Shown here in pieces: positions 1 through 8,092 of a stretch of DNA of 64,000 nt (position 1 is the first letter of the stretch; each line of letters starts with the position of its first letter). Origin of the DNA: JAWKUK01 sp964402175. Its GTDB lineage: Bacteria > Planctomycetota > UBA1135 > GCA-002686595. The notes beneath the pieces are model-generated. The model was not told the DNA's origin, searched no databases, and saw nothing but the letters and a program-made list of their open reading frames with translations. Made by a program: the position numbers and the translations under genes. The DNA lies in assembly GCA_964402175.1 (NCBI GenBank), contig CAYOBN010000016.1, forward strand, positions 12,134 through 76,133, written 5' to 3'.

Positions 1-110
1 AAGGAGGCGACGTTGCGGAGCTGCTGCAGCGCCTCTTCCTCGACCTCGACGCCGCGGGTCCAGGCCCGGATGGGCGCTCCGATGGACTCGATCTCGATGT
101 ATCCGCTCAT
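1..110 (-). CDS. rtcB: RtcB RNA ligase, N-terminus only (cut by window edge)
   Basis: Only the first 36 codons are inside the window. The reading frame starts at ATG 110 and gives MSGYIEIES followed by APIRAWTRGVEVEEEALQQL and RNVAS. This is the typical N-terminus of RtcB, the GTP- and Mn-dependent 3'-phosphate/5'-OH RNA ligase, where a 'W..GV.VE..A..QL.N.A' segment precedes the first metal-binding region. The catalytic residues lie outside the window. Support comes from context: a sigma54-type promoter and an inverted repeat lie just upstream, and rtcR is encoded 1 kb away. Identification rests on a short segment, so it is probable rather than certain. Confidence 0.75.
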   Translation of the reverse strand, partial: MSGYIEIESIGAPIRAWTRGVEVEEEALQQLRNVAS

Positions 111-158
111 GGTGTGGGTCCCGCGTGCAGAGGGCACGCCCGGGAGCGCTGGAGGCAA

Positions 159-174
159 TGCGAACAGCGTGCCA
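159..174 (-). promoter_or_regulatory. sigma54 (-24/-12) promoter for rtcB
   Basis: On the minus strand this reads TGGCACGCTGTTCGCA. It has the invariant GG-N10-GC spacing and differs from the TGGCAC-N5-TTGCA consensus at one base. Transcription would start near 149, about 40 nt before the rtcB start codon. rtcB operons are known to be sigma54-dependent and activated by RtcR, which is encoded at 1145-2770, so position and context agree. Confidence 0.7.
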
Positions 175-181
175 GAAGCAG

Positions 182-226
182 CCGATGCGCGTAACCTCCC
201 GTTCCTCGGGGGGTTACGCGCATCGG
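182..226. promoter_or_regulatory. 15-bp perfect inverted repeat, candidate RtcR activator site
   Basis: Arms 182-196 and 212-226 are exact reverse complements (CCGATGCGCGTAACC and GGTTACGCGCATCGG) separated by 15 nt. The palindrome lies immediately upstream of the -24 element of the rtcB sigma54 promoter and downstream (minus-strand sense) of the end of the neighbouring gene at 315. A dyad upstream of a -24/-12 promoter is the expected form of an enhancer site for an AAA+ activator such as RtcR. It is closer to the promoter than usual, so a bifunctional terminator/operator role is possible. Confidence 0.5.
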
Positions 227-314
227 TGCCGGCGGCGCCCCGGTCCGGGGACGCGCCAAACGTATCAGCGTTTATCCTGTGGGATAGATGATTGCCCGAG
301 GACCCGCCGGCCGC

Positions 315-1028
315 TCACTTGCCGTCCTTCGGCGCCGCGGCCGCCTCGGCGGCTTTGGCGCGCGCGGCGTCGATGGCCATCACGTACTCGTACGGCTTCT
401 CGAGGACCTTCGCCTTGCAGCGCGCGCAGCAGGTCCGCACGAGGCGGCCGGCGATCACGAACTGGGTCGAATCGGCGGACACCTCCGCCTTCGGGTTCAC
501 GGCGCAGGTGCCGAGCGGGTAGGCCTTCGCCTGCGACTCGAGGACGGCGGCGTCGAGCAGCGCCGCGAACTTGGCCGGGTCCTTCTGGACCGCCTTCACG
601 CAGCTCGGGCAGCAGACGCGGAAGAGGCGGTTCTGGACGACGACCTCCGTCGCGACGTCCTTGCCGTCGGCATCGACGAGCGGCTCGCCGCTGACCACGC
701 ACTTCGTCAGCGGGTAGATCGGCCGCTGCTGGTCGGCGTGGGCCGCGTCGACCTTGGCGACCCACTTGGCGGGGTCCTTGGCGACGACGTCGCCGCAGCC
801 GCCGCAGCAGAACTTCAGCTCTTGGCCGTTCACGACCATCGTCGTGCGGGTGCCCTTGACGTCGAGGGGGCGCCACGAGGCAGCGCACGTCTCGAGCAGG
901 TAGGGCTCGCCCTTCCACGCGGGCGCCTCCTGGGCAGCGGGCTTCTGTTCGGCCGCATCCTGGGCCAGGGGGGCGCGCGCCACGAAGAGCGACGCGAGGG
1001 CGAGGGCAGTGAGGGTGATCCAGCGCAT
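315..1028 (-). CDS. Secreted protein with three tandem CC..C metal-binding-like domains
   Basis: 237-aa protein with an N-terminal signal peptide (MRWITLTALALASLFVARAP then AQDA). Three repeats follow, each of the form 'L..C.......' leading to a CC-x2-C cluster: KFCCGGCGDVVAKDP, RVCCPSCVKAVQKDP and RTCCARCKAKVLEKP. This resembles TRASH/YHS-type small metal-binding domains, which bind divalent metals through cysteines, so a periplasmic metal-binding role is likely; the metal is unknown. ATG 1028 is preceded by GGAG and fits the signal peptide better than the longer frame starting at 1076. It lies alone between rtcB and rtcR. Confidence 0.8.
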   Translation of the reverse strand: MRWITLTALALASLFVARAPLAQDAAEQKPAAQEAPAWKGEPYLLETCAASWRPLDVKGTRTTMVVNGQELKFCCGGCGDVVAKDPAKWVAKVDAAHADQQRPIYPLTKCVVSGEPLVDADGKDVATEVVVQNRLFRVCCPSCVKAVQKDPAKFAALLDAAVLESQAKAYPLGTCAVNPKAEVSADSTQFVIAGRLVRTCCARCKAKVLEKPYEYVMAIDAARAKAAEAAAAPKDGK

Positions 1029-1144
1029 GGTGTGTTCTCCACCGGCCGCGGAACGCGGCCGTTCGACGCGCACCATGGTACGCGCCCGCCGCGCCGCGGG
1101 CGCGCGCGACGCCTCCGACCGACACTTTCTGGACGTTTCGAGCG

Positions 1145-2770
1145 ATGAGCACCCCCCCCCGCCCCACCGTCATCATCGGCCTCCTCGGGGTCCAGCTCGA
1201 CAGCGCGGGGCCCGTCGACCGCTGGGACCGCTGGCGCCCGACGGTGAGCCTCTGCCAGCAGGACGACCTGGAGCCAGCGCGGCTCGTCCTGCTGGCCGAG
1301 CCGCGGCACGGCAAGCTGGCCGACCAAGTCACCGAGGACATCCGCACCGTCTCGCCGGCGACCGAGGTCGAGCGGGTGCCCCTGGCGCTGCGGGACCCCT
1401 GGGACTTCGCAGAGGTCTTCGGCGCGCTGGATGACTTCGCTCGGAGCTACCCCTTCGACCCCGAGCGCGAGGACTACCTGGTCCACATCACGACGGGCAC
1501 ACACGTCGCGCAGATCTGCCTGTTCCTGCTCGTCGAGACGCGCAGGATCCCCGGTCGGTTGATCCAGACCTCGCCCCCGCTCGGCGGCAAACGCCGGCCG
1601 AGCGCGCGCGGCACGTATTCGATCATCGACCTGGATCTGTCGCGCTACGACAAACTGGCCGCGCGTTTTGCTGCCGAGCGCCGCGAGGGGGTGGACCTCT
1701 TGAAAGCAGGCATCAACACGCGGAACGCCAGGTTCAACGCGCTGATGGACCGCATCGAGCTGGTCGCAGGGCGCAGCACGGAGCCGCTGCTGCTCACGGG
1801 TCCGACGGGTGTCGGCAAGACCGCGCTCGCGCGCCGAGTCTACGAGCTGCGCCATCGTTTGCGGCTCACCGCCGGTGAGTTCGTCGAAGTCAACTGCGCG
1901 ACGCTGCGCGGCGACCAGGCGATGGCGTCGCTCTTCGGGCACGTGAAGGGCGCGTTCACCGGCGCCCTGACAAGCCGCGAGGGCCTCCTGCGCCGCGCCG
2001 ATGGAGGGCTGCTCTTCCTCGACGAAGTCGGCGAGCTCGGCCTCGACGAACAAGCGATGTTGCTGCGCGCGATCGAGTTCGGTGCGTTCTTGCCGCTGGG
2101 CTCGGACGTACCTGTGACGAGCGCGTTCCAGCTCGTCTGTGGGACGAACCGCGACCTCGCCGACTCCGTCCGCGCGGGGACCTTCCGCGAAGACCTGCTG
2201 GCGCGCATCGACCTGTGGACCTTCGAGCTGCCGACGCTTCGCGAGCGCCCCGAGGACATGGAGCCCAACCTGGACTACGAGCTCGAGCGGCTCTCGGTTG
2301 CGACGGGCCGCAAGGTCACGTTGGTCGGCGAGGCGCGCGAGGACTTCTTGGACTTCGCACGCTCGCCGGAGGCCGTCTGGCGCGCGAACTTCCGGGACTT
2401 CAACGCCGCGATCGCACGGATGGCGACCCTCGCCACCGGCGGTCGGATCACGCGTGCGGTGGTCGCGGAAGAGCGCCTGCGGCTCACCCGCGCTTGGTCA
2501 CGCCTTGCGGGAGGTAGCGGCGCAGCGCCGTTCCCCAGGGTCGCAGCGCTGCTCGGCGAGCGAGCGCTCGATCGCTTCGATGCGGCGCAACTCGAAGAGG
2601 TGCTCGCCGTCTGCGCGCGCTCGGCCAGCCTCTCCGAGGCCGGGCGTGAGCTCTTCCAGGTCTCACGCGCCGCGAAGAGCTCCGCCAACGACGCAGATCG
2701 GCTGCGCAAGTACCTGGCGCGTCACGGGCTGGAGTTCGCTCTGTTGCCGCGCAGCGGTGACGGCGCCTGA
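1145..2770 (+). CDS. rtcR: RtcR, CARF-domain sigma54 transcriptional activator
   Basis: 541 aa, the usual RtcR length. The N-terminus carries the RtcR hallmark (DRWDRWRPTVSLCQ near residues 25-38) and the CARF-type motif ITTGTH at 115-120, which binds the activating RNA-derived ligand. The central AAA+ module has Walker A GPTGVGKT (219-226), the sigma54 loop GAFTGA (269-274) and Walker B LLFLDE (about 290-295). The C-terminus holds the DNA-binding region with the family ending NDADRLRKYLARHGL. It should activate RNA-repair genes, and partial rtcB sits at the window edge with a sigma54 promoter. The gene is not divergent from rtcB: a cysteine-rich exported protein gene lies between them. Confidence 0.93.
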   Translation: MSTPPRPTVIIGLLGVQLDSAGPVDRWDRWRPTVSLCQQDDLEPARLVLLAEPRHGKLADQVTEDIRTVSPATEVERVPLALRDPWDFAEVFGALDDFARSYPFDPEREDYLVHITTGTHVAQICLFLLVETRRIPGRLIQTSPPLGGKRRPSARGTYSIIDLDLSRYDKLAARFAAERREGVDLLKAGINTRNARFNALMDRIELVAGRSTEPLLLTGPTGVGKTALARRVYELRHRLRLTAGEFVEVNCATLRGDQAMASLFGHVKGAFTGALTSREGLLRRADGGLLFLDEVGELGLDEQAMLLRAIEFGAFLPLGSDVPVTSAFQLVCGTNRDLADSVRAGTFREDLLARIDLWTFELPTLRERPEDMEPNLDYELERLSVATGRKVTLVGEAREDFLDFARSPEAVWRANFRDFNAAIARMATLATGGRITRAVVAEERLRLTRAWSRLAGGSGAAPFPRVAALLGERALDRFDAAQLEEVLAVCARSASLSEAGRELFQVSRAAKSSANDADRLRKYLARHGLEFALLPRSGDGA

Positions 2771-2779
2771 CGCCGTCGC

Positions 2780-4741
2780 TCACGAACCCGCGGACGGCAG
2801 CGTGTGCACGGACAGACGCGGTCCCGGCTGCTGCGCGCGCCAGATCCCGAGCCAGCCGGATTCGAGGTCGAGCGGCAGACGCGCTTCGCCCTCGGGATCG
2901 ACTTCGAAGAGCGGCGGCGTGAGTCCGTGTGCGAGGACGTGCGGCTCCTCGCCGGGGGCGCCGAACTCCGCCAGGACGATGTGTGTCGCCCCCGCCGCGC
3001 GCAGGACCCGCTGCGCCAGCTCTGCGGTGCGGAGCGCGGATCCAGGCGGGGCGCTCTCGCCGTCGAAGCCCAGCGCCTTGCCGACAGCGGGCAACGGGCG
3101 ATACCGCGCGCCCGGCCAGACGAACGCGTGGCGGACTCCTGCGGACCATGCGACGTACTCCCCCGCCGCGCCCGTCGAATGCACCCACGCCGCTCGCCGT
3201 CGACCTGCGCGGCACGCGAGCCCCGCGAGGGGTCCGTCCCAATAATCGAGCTGCAGCACCTCTTCGATCGGCAGCACATCGCTGCCGGGGAAGCGCGCTT
3301 GGCCCGCGCGCAGAGCAGCGAGGCGCTGCGCTTCGCGCCCGTGCAAGCCCGCGCCTCGCGCCTCACGCAGCCGCTCGAGGCGCTCCAGCGCCGCGAGGCT
3401 CAGGCGCGGCTCGGGCCCGAATGCGTCGATCGCGACGACGGCGCCCTGCGGCAGGAGTTTGTTCTCGGGATCGCCGAGCCAGCGCTCCAGCGTCACCCGT
3501 GTGTCCTCCTGCAGCGCGACGTGCAGCCATTTGGCGGTCGTCACAGCCGAGGCCACCCCCGCTGCGATGAGCGCTGCGCGCACGAAACGCGACCCCAGCG
3601 CGAGCTCCAACGCGACTGCCGCTGCCGGCAGCAGTAGCACCAGGAGCGGCGCGCTGTCGGCGACGTGCCCGTTGCGGTGTGTCAGATACACGAGCGCCCA
3701 CAGGAGCCCAAACAACGCCGAGGGCCAGAGGGCGCGCCGCCGCGCGGTTTGGAGGAACAGCGGCCCGACGCCCAGCAACATCAGAGCTGCCAGGATCGGT
3801 GTGTTCATGACAAAGGCGGTCACCAGCGCTCCAGCCGCGCGCAGATCGAGGGTCGCGACGAAGCCGCGGTAGGAGAACAGCAGCTCACCTTGCGCGAAGA
3901 ACGAACCCGTCGCGCGCAGCCAGAGCCCGATCAGCGCGCGCGGGATCGCCTCGCGCGGGTGTGTGATGAGGAAGGGGTAACCGAGCGGCACCGTCACCGC
4001 GACGAACAAGAGCCCCATCAACGGCATGAGGCGCATTCGCCTCTGCAGGTCGGCTCCGCGCCATCCGATGGGTGCCGCCCACCACGCCAAACCCGGCAGC
4101 CCCAGGACCACGGCGCCCGTCGGCACTTCACGCGCGGCGTGCGCCAGCGCGGCGAACACGGTGGCAAGGACGAGCGGCAGCGTGCGCCCCGTGCGCGCAT
4201 GGCGTAACCCGAACAGCGCGGCGAGGAGCAGCAGCGTCAGGAACGGCGCGAGCGTACGCGCCTGCGTCGACACGTGCACATGGAACGGATCCAGCGCGAG
4301 CAAGAGCGCCGCGGCCCACGCACCACGTCCGAGGCCCGCTTCGCGCAGCAGCGCCAACGCGATCCAAGGCGCAAGCGCGCCGAAGAGGGCGGCGACGAGG
4401 CGCCCTGCGAGGCGCTCTTCCAGCGGATGGGCAGCGAGGTGCTGCGCGAAACCCTGGGTGTCGTGCCATTCACCACGGAACTTGCCCAGCGCATATCTCG
4501 CGGCGAACACCGGCGCGGTCAAGTACGCACAGAGGTACGGCTCGGAGGTGTGGGTGTACCGCGCGGGCGCGGGATCGCGATCGCGCAACATCACCAGCGC
4601 CGCATGTGGGACGTCGGCATCGCGCTCGAAGCCGTGGGGCGCGCCGTGCTGCAGCGGCACGAGCCGCGGCACCAGCGCGAGGCACAGCAGCACGAAGCCG
4701 AGCCAGGCGTCGCGGGACTTCAGGCGCGAGCGGGATCCCAT
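2780..4741 (-). CDS. Polytopic membrane glycosyltransferase-like protein (GT-C/GT39-like)
   Basis: 653 aa. The first ~420 residues contain about ten hydrophobic segments; the C-terminal ~220 residues form a soluble domain. An early extracytoplasmic loop after the first segment has an acidic pair (FERDADVPHAA) followed by YTHTSEPYLCAYLTAP. This pattern is like the first loop of GT-C enzymes (PMT/ArnT family), which transfer sugars from polyprenyl-phosphate donors. Donor and acceptor cannot be read from sequence. It converges on rtcR with a 9-nt gap. The exact family is an inference; the membrane topology is clear. Confidence 0.75.
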   Translation of the reverse strand: MGSRSRLKSRDAWLGFVLLCLALVPRLVPLQHGAPHGFERDADVPHAALVMLRDRDPAPARYTHTSEPYLCAYLTAPVFAARYALGKFRGEWHDTQGFAQHLAAHPLEERLAGRLVAALFGALAPWIALALLREAGLGRGAWAAALLLALDPFHVHVSTQARTLAPFLTLLLLAALFGLRHARTGRTLPLVLATVFAALAHAAREVPTGAVVLGLPGLAWWAAPIGWRGADLQRRMRLMPLMGLLFVAVTVPLGYPFLITHPREAIPRALIGLWLRATGSFFAQGELLFSYRGFVATLDLRAAGALVTAFVMNTPILAALMLLGVGPLFLQTARRRALWPSALFGLLWALVYLTHRNGHVADSAPLLVLLLPAAAVALELALGSRFVRAALIAAGVASAVTTAKWLHVALQEDTRVTLERWLGDPENKLLPQGAVVAIDAFGPEPRLSLAALERLERLREARGAGLHGREAQRLAALRAGQARFPGSDVLPIEEVLQLDYWDGPLAGLACRAGRRRAAWVHSTGAAGEYVAWSAGVRHAFVWPGARYRPLPAVGKALGFDGESAPPGSALRTAELAQRVLRAAGATHIVLAEFGAPGEEPHVLAHGLTPPLFEVDPEGEARLPLDLESGWLGIWRAQQPGPRLSVHTLPSAGS

Positions 4742-4830
4742 GTCTCTTTCCTATCCCTTTCGGGGGTCGCGGGGAAGGACCTTGTGTGCGATGCTCAGGT
4801 TGTCCGGGCTGCCGCGCCGATCGTCCCGTC

Positions 4831-5763
4831 ATGAGCCTCTCCCGCCGCGAACTCGTCGTCGCCGGACTCGGCGCGCTGGGCCTGCCTCTGCAGGGTGACG
4901 GCGCTGAGAGCGACGCTCCGATCCCGACCGTCGAGTTCGGCAAGACAGGGAGGACTCTGCCGCGGCTCGGTCTCGGCTGCCAAGCGGTGGGCGAGCTCCA
5001 GGACCACGGCGCCGGGCAAGAGGTGGTCGAGCGCGCCTTCGCCGACGGTGTGCGTTACTTCGACACCGCGCCGGCGTATGGCTGGGGCAAGAGCGAAGTG
5101 CGCGTCGGCCGCGGCCTTGCGCGGGCTCCGCGTGAGTCCCTGTGGATCAACACGAAGACCCTGGCGCGCACTCCTGAGGAAGCGCGCAAAGGCCTCGGTG
5201 AATCGCTCGGGCGGCTCAAGACGGGTTACGTCGACTCGATCCTCCTGCACGCGATCAACACGAAGAAGTCGCTCACCGAGGTCCTCATCAGCGGCGTGCC
5301 CGAGGTCCTCTTGAAGGCGAAAGAAGAGGGCCTCGTGCGGCACATCGGCATCAGCGGCCACGCTGATCCCGCCGTCATCGAGCGCGCGCTGAAGGTCTTC
5401 GGGTTCGATCTGTGCCTCGTCCCCGTGAACCCTCTGGACCCGCAGTTGAAGTCCTTCGTGAAGGGCTTCCTGCCGTTTGCGAAGACACAAGGGGTCGGTG
5501 TCGTCGCGATGAAGGTCCTGGCCGGCGGCCACCTGCCCAAAGAGCGCGCGAGCGCAGCGACGGTCGGCCAGCTCGTGCGTTACGCCCTCGCGCAGCCCGG
5601 GGTGCACATCGCCGTCGTCGGCGCGCGCTCGCTCGAGGAGTGGGCGCTCATTCGGGGTGCGCTGGCCGACCCCCTGCCCGACGAGACCGCGAGCGCGGCG
5701 CTCGAGGCCGGGATCGGCAAACACTCGGGCAAATCGACGGAATGGTACAAGTTCGACCAGTGA
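4831..5763 (+). CDS. Aldo/keto reductase with Tat-type signal
   Basis: 310 aa. The N-terminus SRRELVVAGLGALGLP looks like a twin-arginine signal, suggesting export of a folded, cofactor-loaded enzyme. The AKR tetrad is visible: Asp78 and Tyr83 in FDTAPAYGWGKSE, Lys109 in INTKTLA and His140 in LLHAI. The protein is as long as a typical (alpha/beta)8 AKR, NADPH-dependent and acting on carbonyl compounds; the substrate is unknown. ATG 4831 was chosen because it gives the signal and the conserved start; the frame is open much further upstream without plausible sequence. It is divergent from the glycosyltransferase-like gene and converges with the next gene. Confidence 0.9.
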   Translation: MSLSRRELVVAGLGALGLPLQGDGAESDAPIPTVEFGKTGRTLPRLGLGCQAVGELQDHGAGQEVVERAFADGVRYFDTAPAYGWGKSEVRVGRGLARAPRESLWINTKTLARTPEEARKGLGESLGRLKTGYVDSILLHAINTKKSLTEVLISGVPEVLLKAKEEGLVRHIGISGHADPAVIERALKVFGFDLCLVPVNPLDPQLKSFVKGFLPFAKTQGVGVVAMKVLAGGHLPKERASAATVGQLVRYALAQPGVHIAVVGARSLEEWALIRGALADPLPDETASAALEAGIGKHSGKSTEWYKFDQ

Positions 5764-5782
5764 GCGCGAGAGGCTGAGCCCC

Positions 5783-6427
5783 TCAGTCGACGCCCACCAT
5801 CGAGACGACGTCGCGCTCCGGAGTCGGCGGGTCGAGCGGGCGCCACCGACGGCGCTCGTGCAGGCGCAAGATGCCGCGTGTGCCCGCGGAGAACGAAGCG
5901 CCGAACATCAGGACCGCCCCCTCGCCGACCTCCGCGCCGTCCGTGTCGACGTTGAACTCGCGCCCCAGGCCGACAGTCAGGTCCAAGCGACCGCCGTTCT
6001 TGTAGGTCCACGAATAGCCGCCTTCGATCGCAGGGACGAGGACCGTCACATCGGTGTTGCCGCTTCGGCGCGGAGGGCCGACGTTGCTCCATTCGATGTC
6101 GAGGCGCCAGATATCCGCACGCGCACCGAAGTGCCAGCCTTCGCCGTAGCTGTCGATCCAGTGCCGCCAACCGCCGCCGACACCCCAGCCGCTGCCGGTT
6201 TCGTCGTCTTGATCGCCGGCATCACCGCGATCCACGAAGTGCACCGCGGCGCGGGCGTGCAAGGCGTCGCGCTCGGAGAGCTCGAGCTCCGCGCGCGGGC
6301 CGATCATCGCGCCCGTGGGATAGACCTGCGCTTCGAAACCGAAGTGGGTCGGAGGCGAGGGATTGGGCGTGTGGCACGCAGCGAACGCGAGCACAGCACA
6401 CAAGGATGAGAGGGCATTCTGGAACAT
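5783..6427 (-). CDS. Putative lipoprotein / outer-membrane-barrel-like protein
   Basis: 214 aa. The N-terminus MFQNALSSLCAVLAFAAC has a lipobox-like FAAC, so the protein is probably lipidated after cleavage before Cys18. The rest alternates short polar and aromatic strands (GWHFGARADIWRLDIEW, GGYSWTYKNGGRLDLTV), as in small beta-barrel or porin-like envelope proteins. No enzyme motif is seen and I do not recognise the family. Start ATG 6427 is set by the signal sequence; the longer frame to 6916 has no protein-like content. It lies downstream of the M20 peptidase gene on the same strand, after a hairpin. Confidence 0.7.
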   Translation of the reverse strand: MFQNALSSLCAVLAFAACHTPNPSPPTHFGFEAQVYPTGAMIGPRAELELSERDALHARAAVHFVDRGDAGDQDDETGSGWGVGGGWRHWIDSYGEGWHFGARADIWRLDIEWSNVGPPRRSGNTDVTVLVPAIEGGYSWTYKNGGRLDLTVGLGREFNVDTDGAEVGEGAVLMFGASFSAGTRGILRLHERRRWRPLDPPTPERDVVSMVGVD

Positions 6428-6576
6428 GGATGTCACCGAGCGAGGGGGGGACCGTTGTCGGAACCCTATCCGCCCCACAACTCCATGGCACTCCAGCGAG
6501 CTGACGCCGCGCGTCTTCTGTGCCGAACTGGGTCGAGCGCGAGCCGAGACGGATCGTTCTGAATCGGGCAAAGCCG

Positions 6577-6615
6577 CGGGGCGTCGGAGCGGAGTGATCT
6601 CTGCCCGACGCCCCG
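6577..6615 (-). terminator. Hairpin downstream of the M20 peptidase gene
   Basis: CGGGGCGTCGG (6577-6587) and CCGACGCCCCG (6605-6615) form a perfect 11-bp stem with a 17-nt loop, about 20 nt past the stop codon at 6637. The run of U expected of an intrinsic terminator is weak, so it may be a Rho-assisted or mRNA-stabilising hairpin. Confidence 0.4.
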
Positions 6616-6636
6616 TGCTGCGTAAGCGGATCGAAG

Positions 6637-8058
6637 TCAGTGCGCGTCCGCGTGCCGCGCGACGAGCATGGCCGTCGCCATCGTGAGCTTCTCGGCCATC
6701 GCGAGGTGCAGGAACTCGTTCGGACCGTGGGCGTTGGAGCCCGGACCGAGCACACCTGTGATGATGAACTGCGCCTTCGGAAACTTCTCGGCGAGGAGGC
6801 CCATCAGCGGGATCGTCCCGCCTTCGCCCAAACCGATGGCCGGTGTACCGAAGGTGGCCTCCGCCGCCTCGGTGACGGCCTCGGAGAGCCACGGCTGGAA
6901 GGCAGGTGCATCCCAACCTGTCGAACCCTTCACATTCGCCCAGGTGACCTTCGCGCCGGAGGGCGGATCCATCGTGAGCGCGCGCTCGAGCGCGGCCATC
7001 GCGACCTCGGGCTTGACCGTCGGCGGGAGGCGGAACGAGAGCTTCAGGGACGTCAGCGGTCGCAGCACGTTGCCCGCTTCGGCCAACGGAGGCAGACCCG
7101 CTGCGCCCGTGATCGAGAGGGTCGGGCGCCAGGTGCGCGCCAGAATGCGATCCGCGCCATCGATGCCCATCGGGCGGACCCCTTTGTGGAACGGGTACTT
7201 GGTGTGCACCTCGTCACCCAGAACCCCTGCGGCCTCGCCAGCCTCCCGTGTGCGGTGCGCGGGGATCGCGGCGTGCAGCTCGGGCAGGAGGATCTGCCCC
7301 GTAGCGCTGTCTTCGATGCGATCGAGGAGCTGCCGCAGCACGCGGAAGCTCGAGGGGACGACGCCGCTCGCATCGCCCGAGTGCACACCTTCGCGCACGG
7401 TCTCGACGGTCAAGTCACCCGTGACGTTGCCGCGCAGCGACGTGCACAGCCACATACGGTCGTAGTCACCAGCGCCAGAGTCGAGGCACACGACGAAGTC
7501 GGGCTCACCGATGCGCGGAGCGAGGTGATCGACATAGGCGGCCAGGTCGGGGCTGCCGCTCTCTTCGCTCGTCTCGATGAGCAACACCGCGCGCGCGTGA
7601 CGAGCGCCCTGGGCTTGCAGCGCCTCCAGCGCAGTGAGCGAGGCAAAACACGCGTAGCCGTCATCGGCCGAGCCGCGGCCGTAGAGCTTCCCGTCTTGCA
7701 CGACCGGCGTCCAAGGCCCCTTGTCGGCGTCCCACCCGGTCACCTCGGGCTGCTTGTCGAGGTGCCCGTAGAGCAGCACGGTGCCACCTGGAGCCGGGAT
7801 CCCGAACGCGGGGACCTCGACGAGGAGCGTCGGAGTGCGCTCGGGCAGGCGCACGATCTCGACCTTCATGCCCGCCACGCGGCGCTCGCGGCACCACGCA
7901 GCGGCGAGCTCCACGGCTCGGTCCAGGTGGCCGTGTTTGGCCCAGTCGCGGTCGAACGCCGGCGACTTCGCGGGGATGCGAACGTATTCGGTGAGGGCGG
8001 GCAGGATCGACTCCTGCCAGGCACGACCGATGGTCGTGGAGAGCGCGCGCGTGTCCAT
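6637..8058 (-). CDS. M20-family zinc dipeptidase/deacylase
   Basis: 473 aa, typical for M20 peptidases (ArgE/DapE/CPG2 and carnosinase-like). Metal-binding and catalytic motifs are in order: LYGHLDKQPEV (His99, Asp101), GRGSADDG (Asp132), ETSEESGSPDL (Glu165 catalytic, Glu166 metal), LDSGAGD (Asp193) and a C-terminal NAHGPNEFLHL histidine. It likely hydrolyses dipeptides or N-acyl amino acids in the cytoplasm with two zinc ions; the substrate is not defined. ATG 8058 was chosen because homologues start just before ALSTTIGRAW. The gene is 34 nt downstream of the HDOD-REC-GGDEF gene and may be co-transcribed. Confidence 0.92.
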   Translation of the reverse strand: MDTRALSTTIGRAWQESILPALTEYVRIPAKSPAFDRDWAKHGHLDRAVELAAAWCRERRVAGMKVEIVRLPERTPTLLVEVPAFGIPAPGGTVLLYGHLDKQPEVTGWDADKGPWTPVVQDGKLYGRGSADDGYACFASLTALEALQAQGARHARAVLLIETSEESGSPDLAAYVDHLAPRIGEPDFVVCLDSGAGDYDRMWLCTSLRGNVTGDLTVETVREGVHSGDASGVVPSSFRVLRQLLDRIEDSATGQILLPELHAAIPAHRTREAGEAAGVLGDEVHTKYPFHKGVRPMGIDGADRILARTWRPTLSITGAAGLPPLAEAGNVLRPLTSLKLSFRLPPTVKPEVAMAALERALTMDPPSGAKVTWANVKGSTGWDAPAFQPWLSEAVTEAAEATFGTPAIGLGEGGTIPLMGLLAEKFPKAQFIITGVLGPGSNAHGPNEFLHLAMAEKLTMATAMLVARHADAH

Positions 8059-8092
8059 GGCGCCAAGGATAACTTCCCGGCGCCTGCTTGGG

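Noticed and set aside
265..1347. 360-aa open frame on the minus strand across the cysteine-domain gene
   Set aside because: Arg/Pro/Ala-rich translation in a shifted frame of a gene with clear signal peptide and repeats; a GC-content artefact.
830..2053. 407-aa minus-strand frame over the start of rtcR
   Set aside because: Antisense to rtcR, which has all family motifs; the frame has no recognisable protein features.
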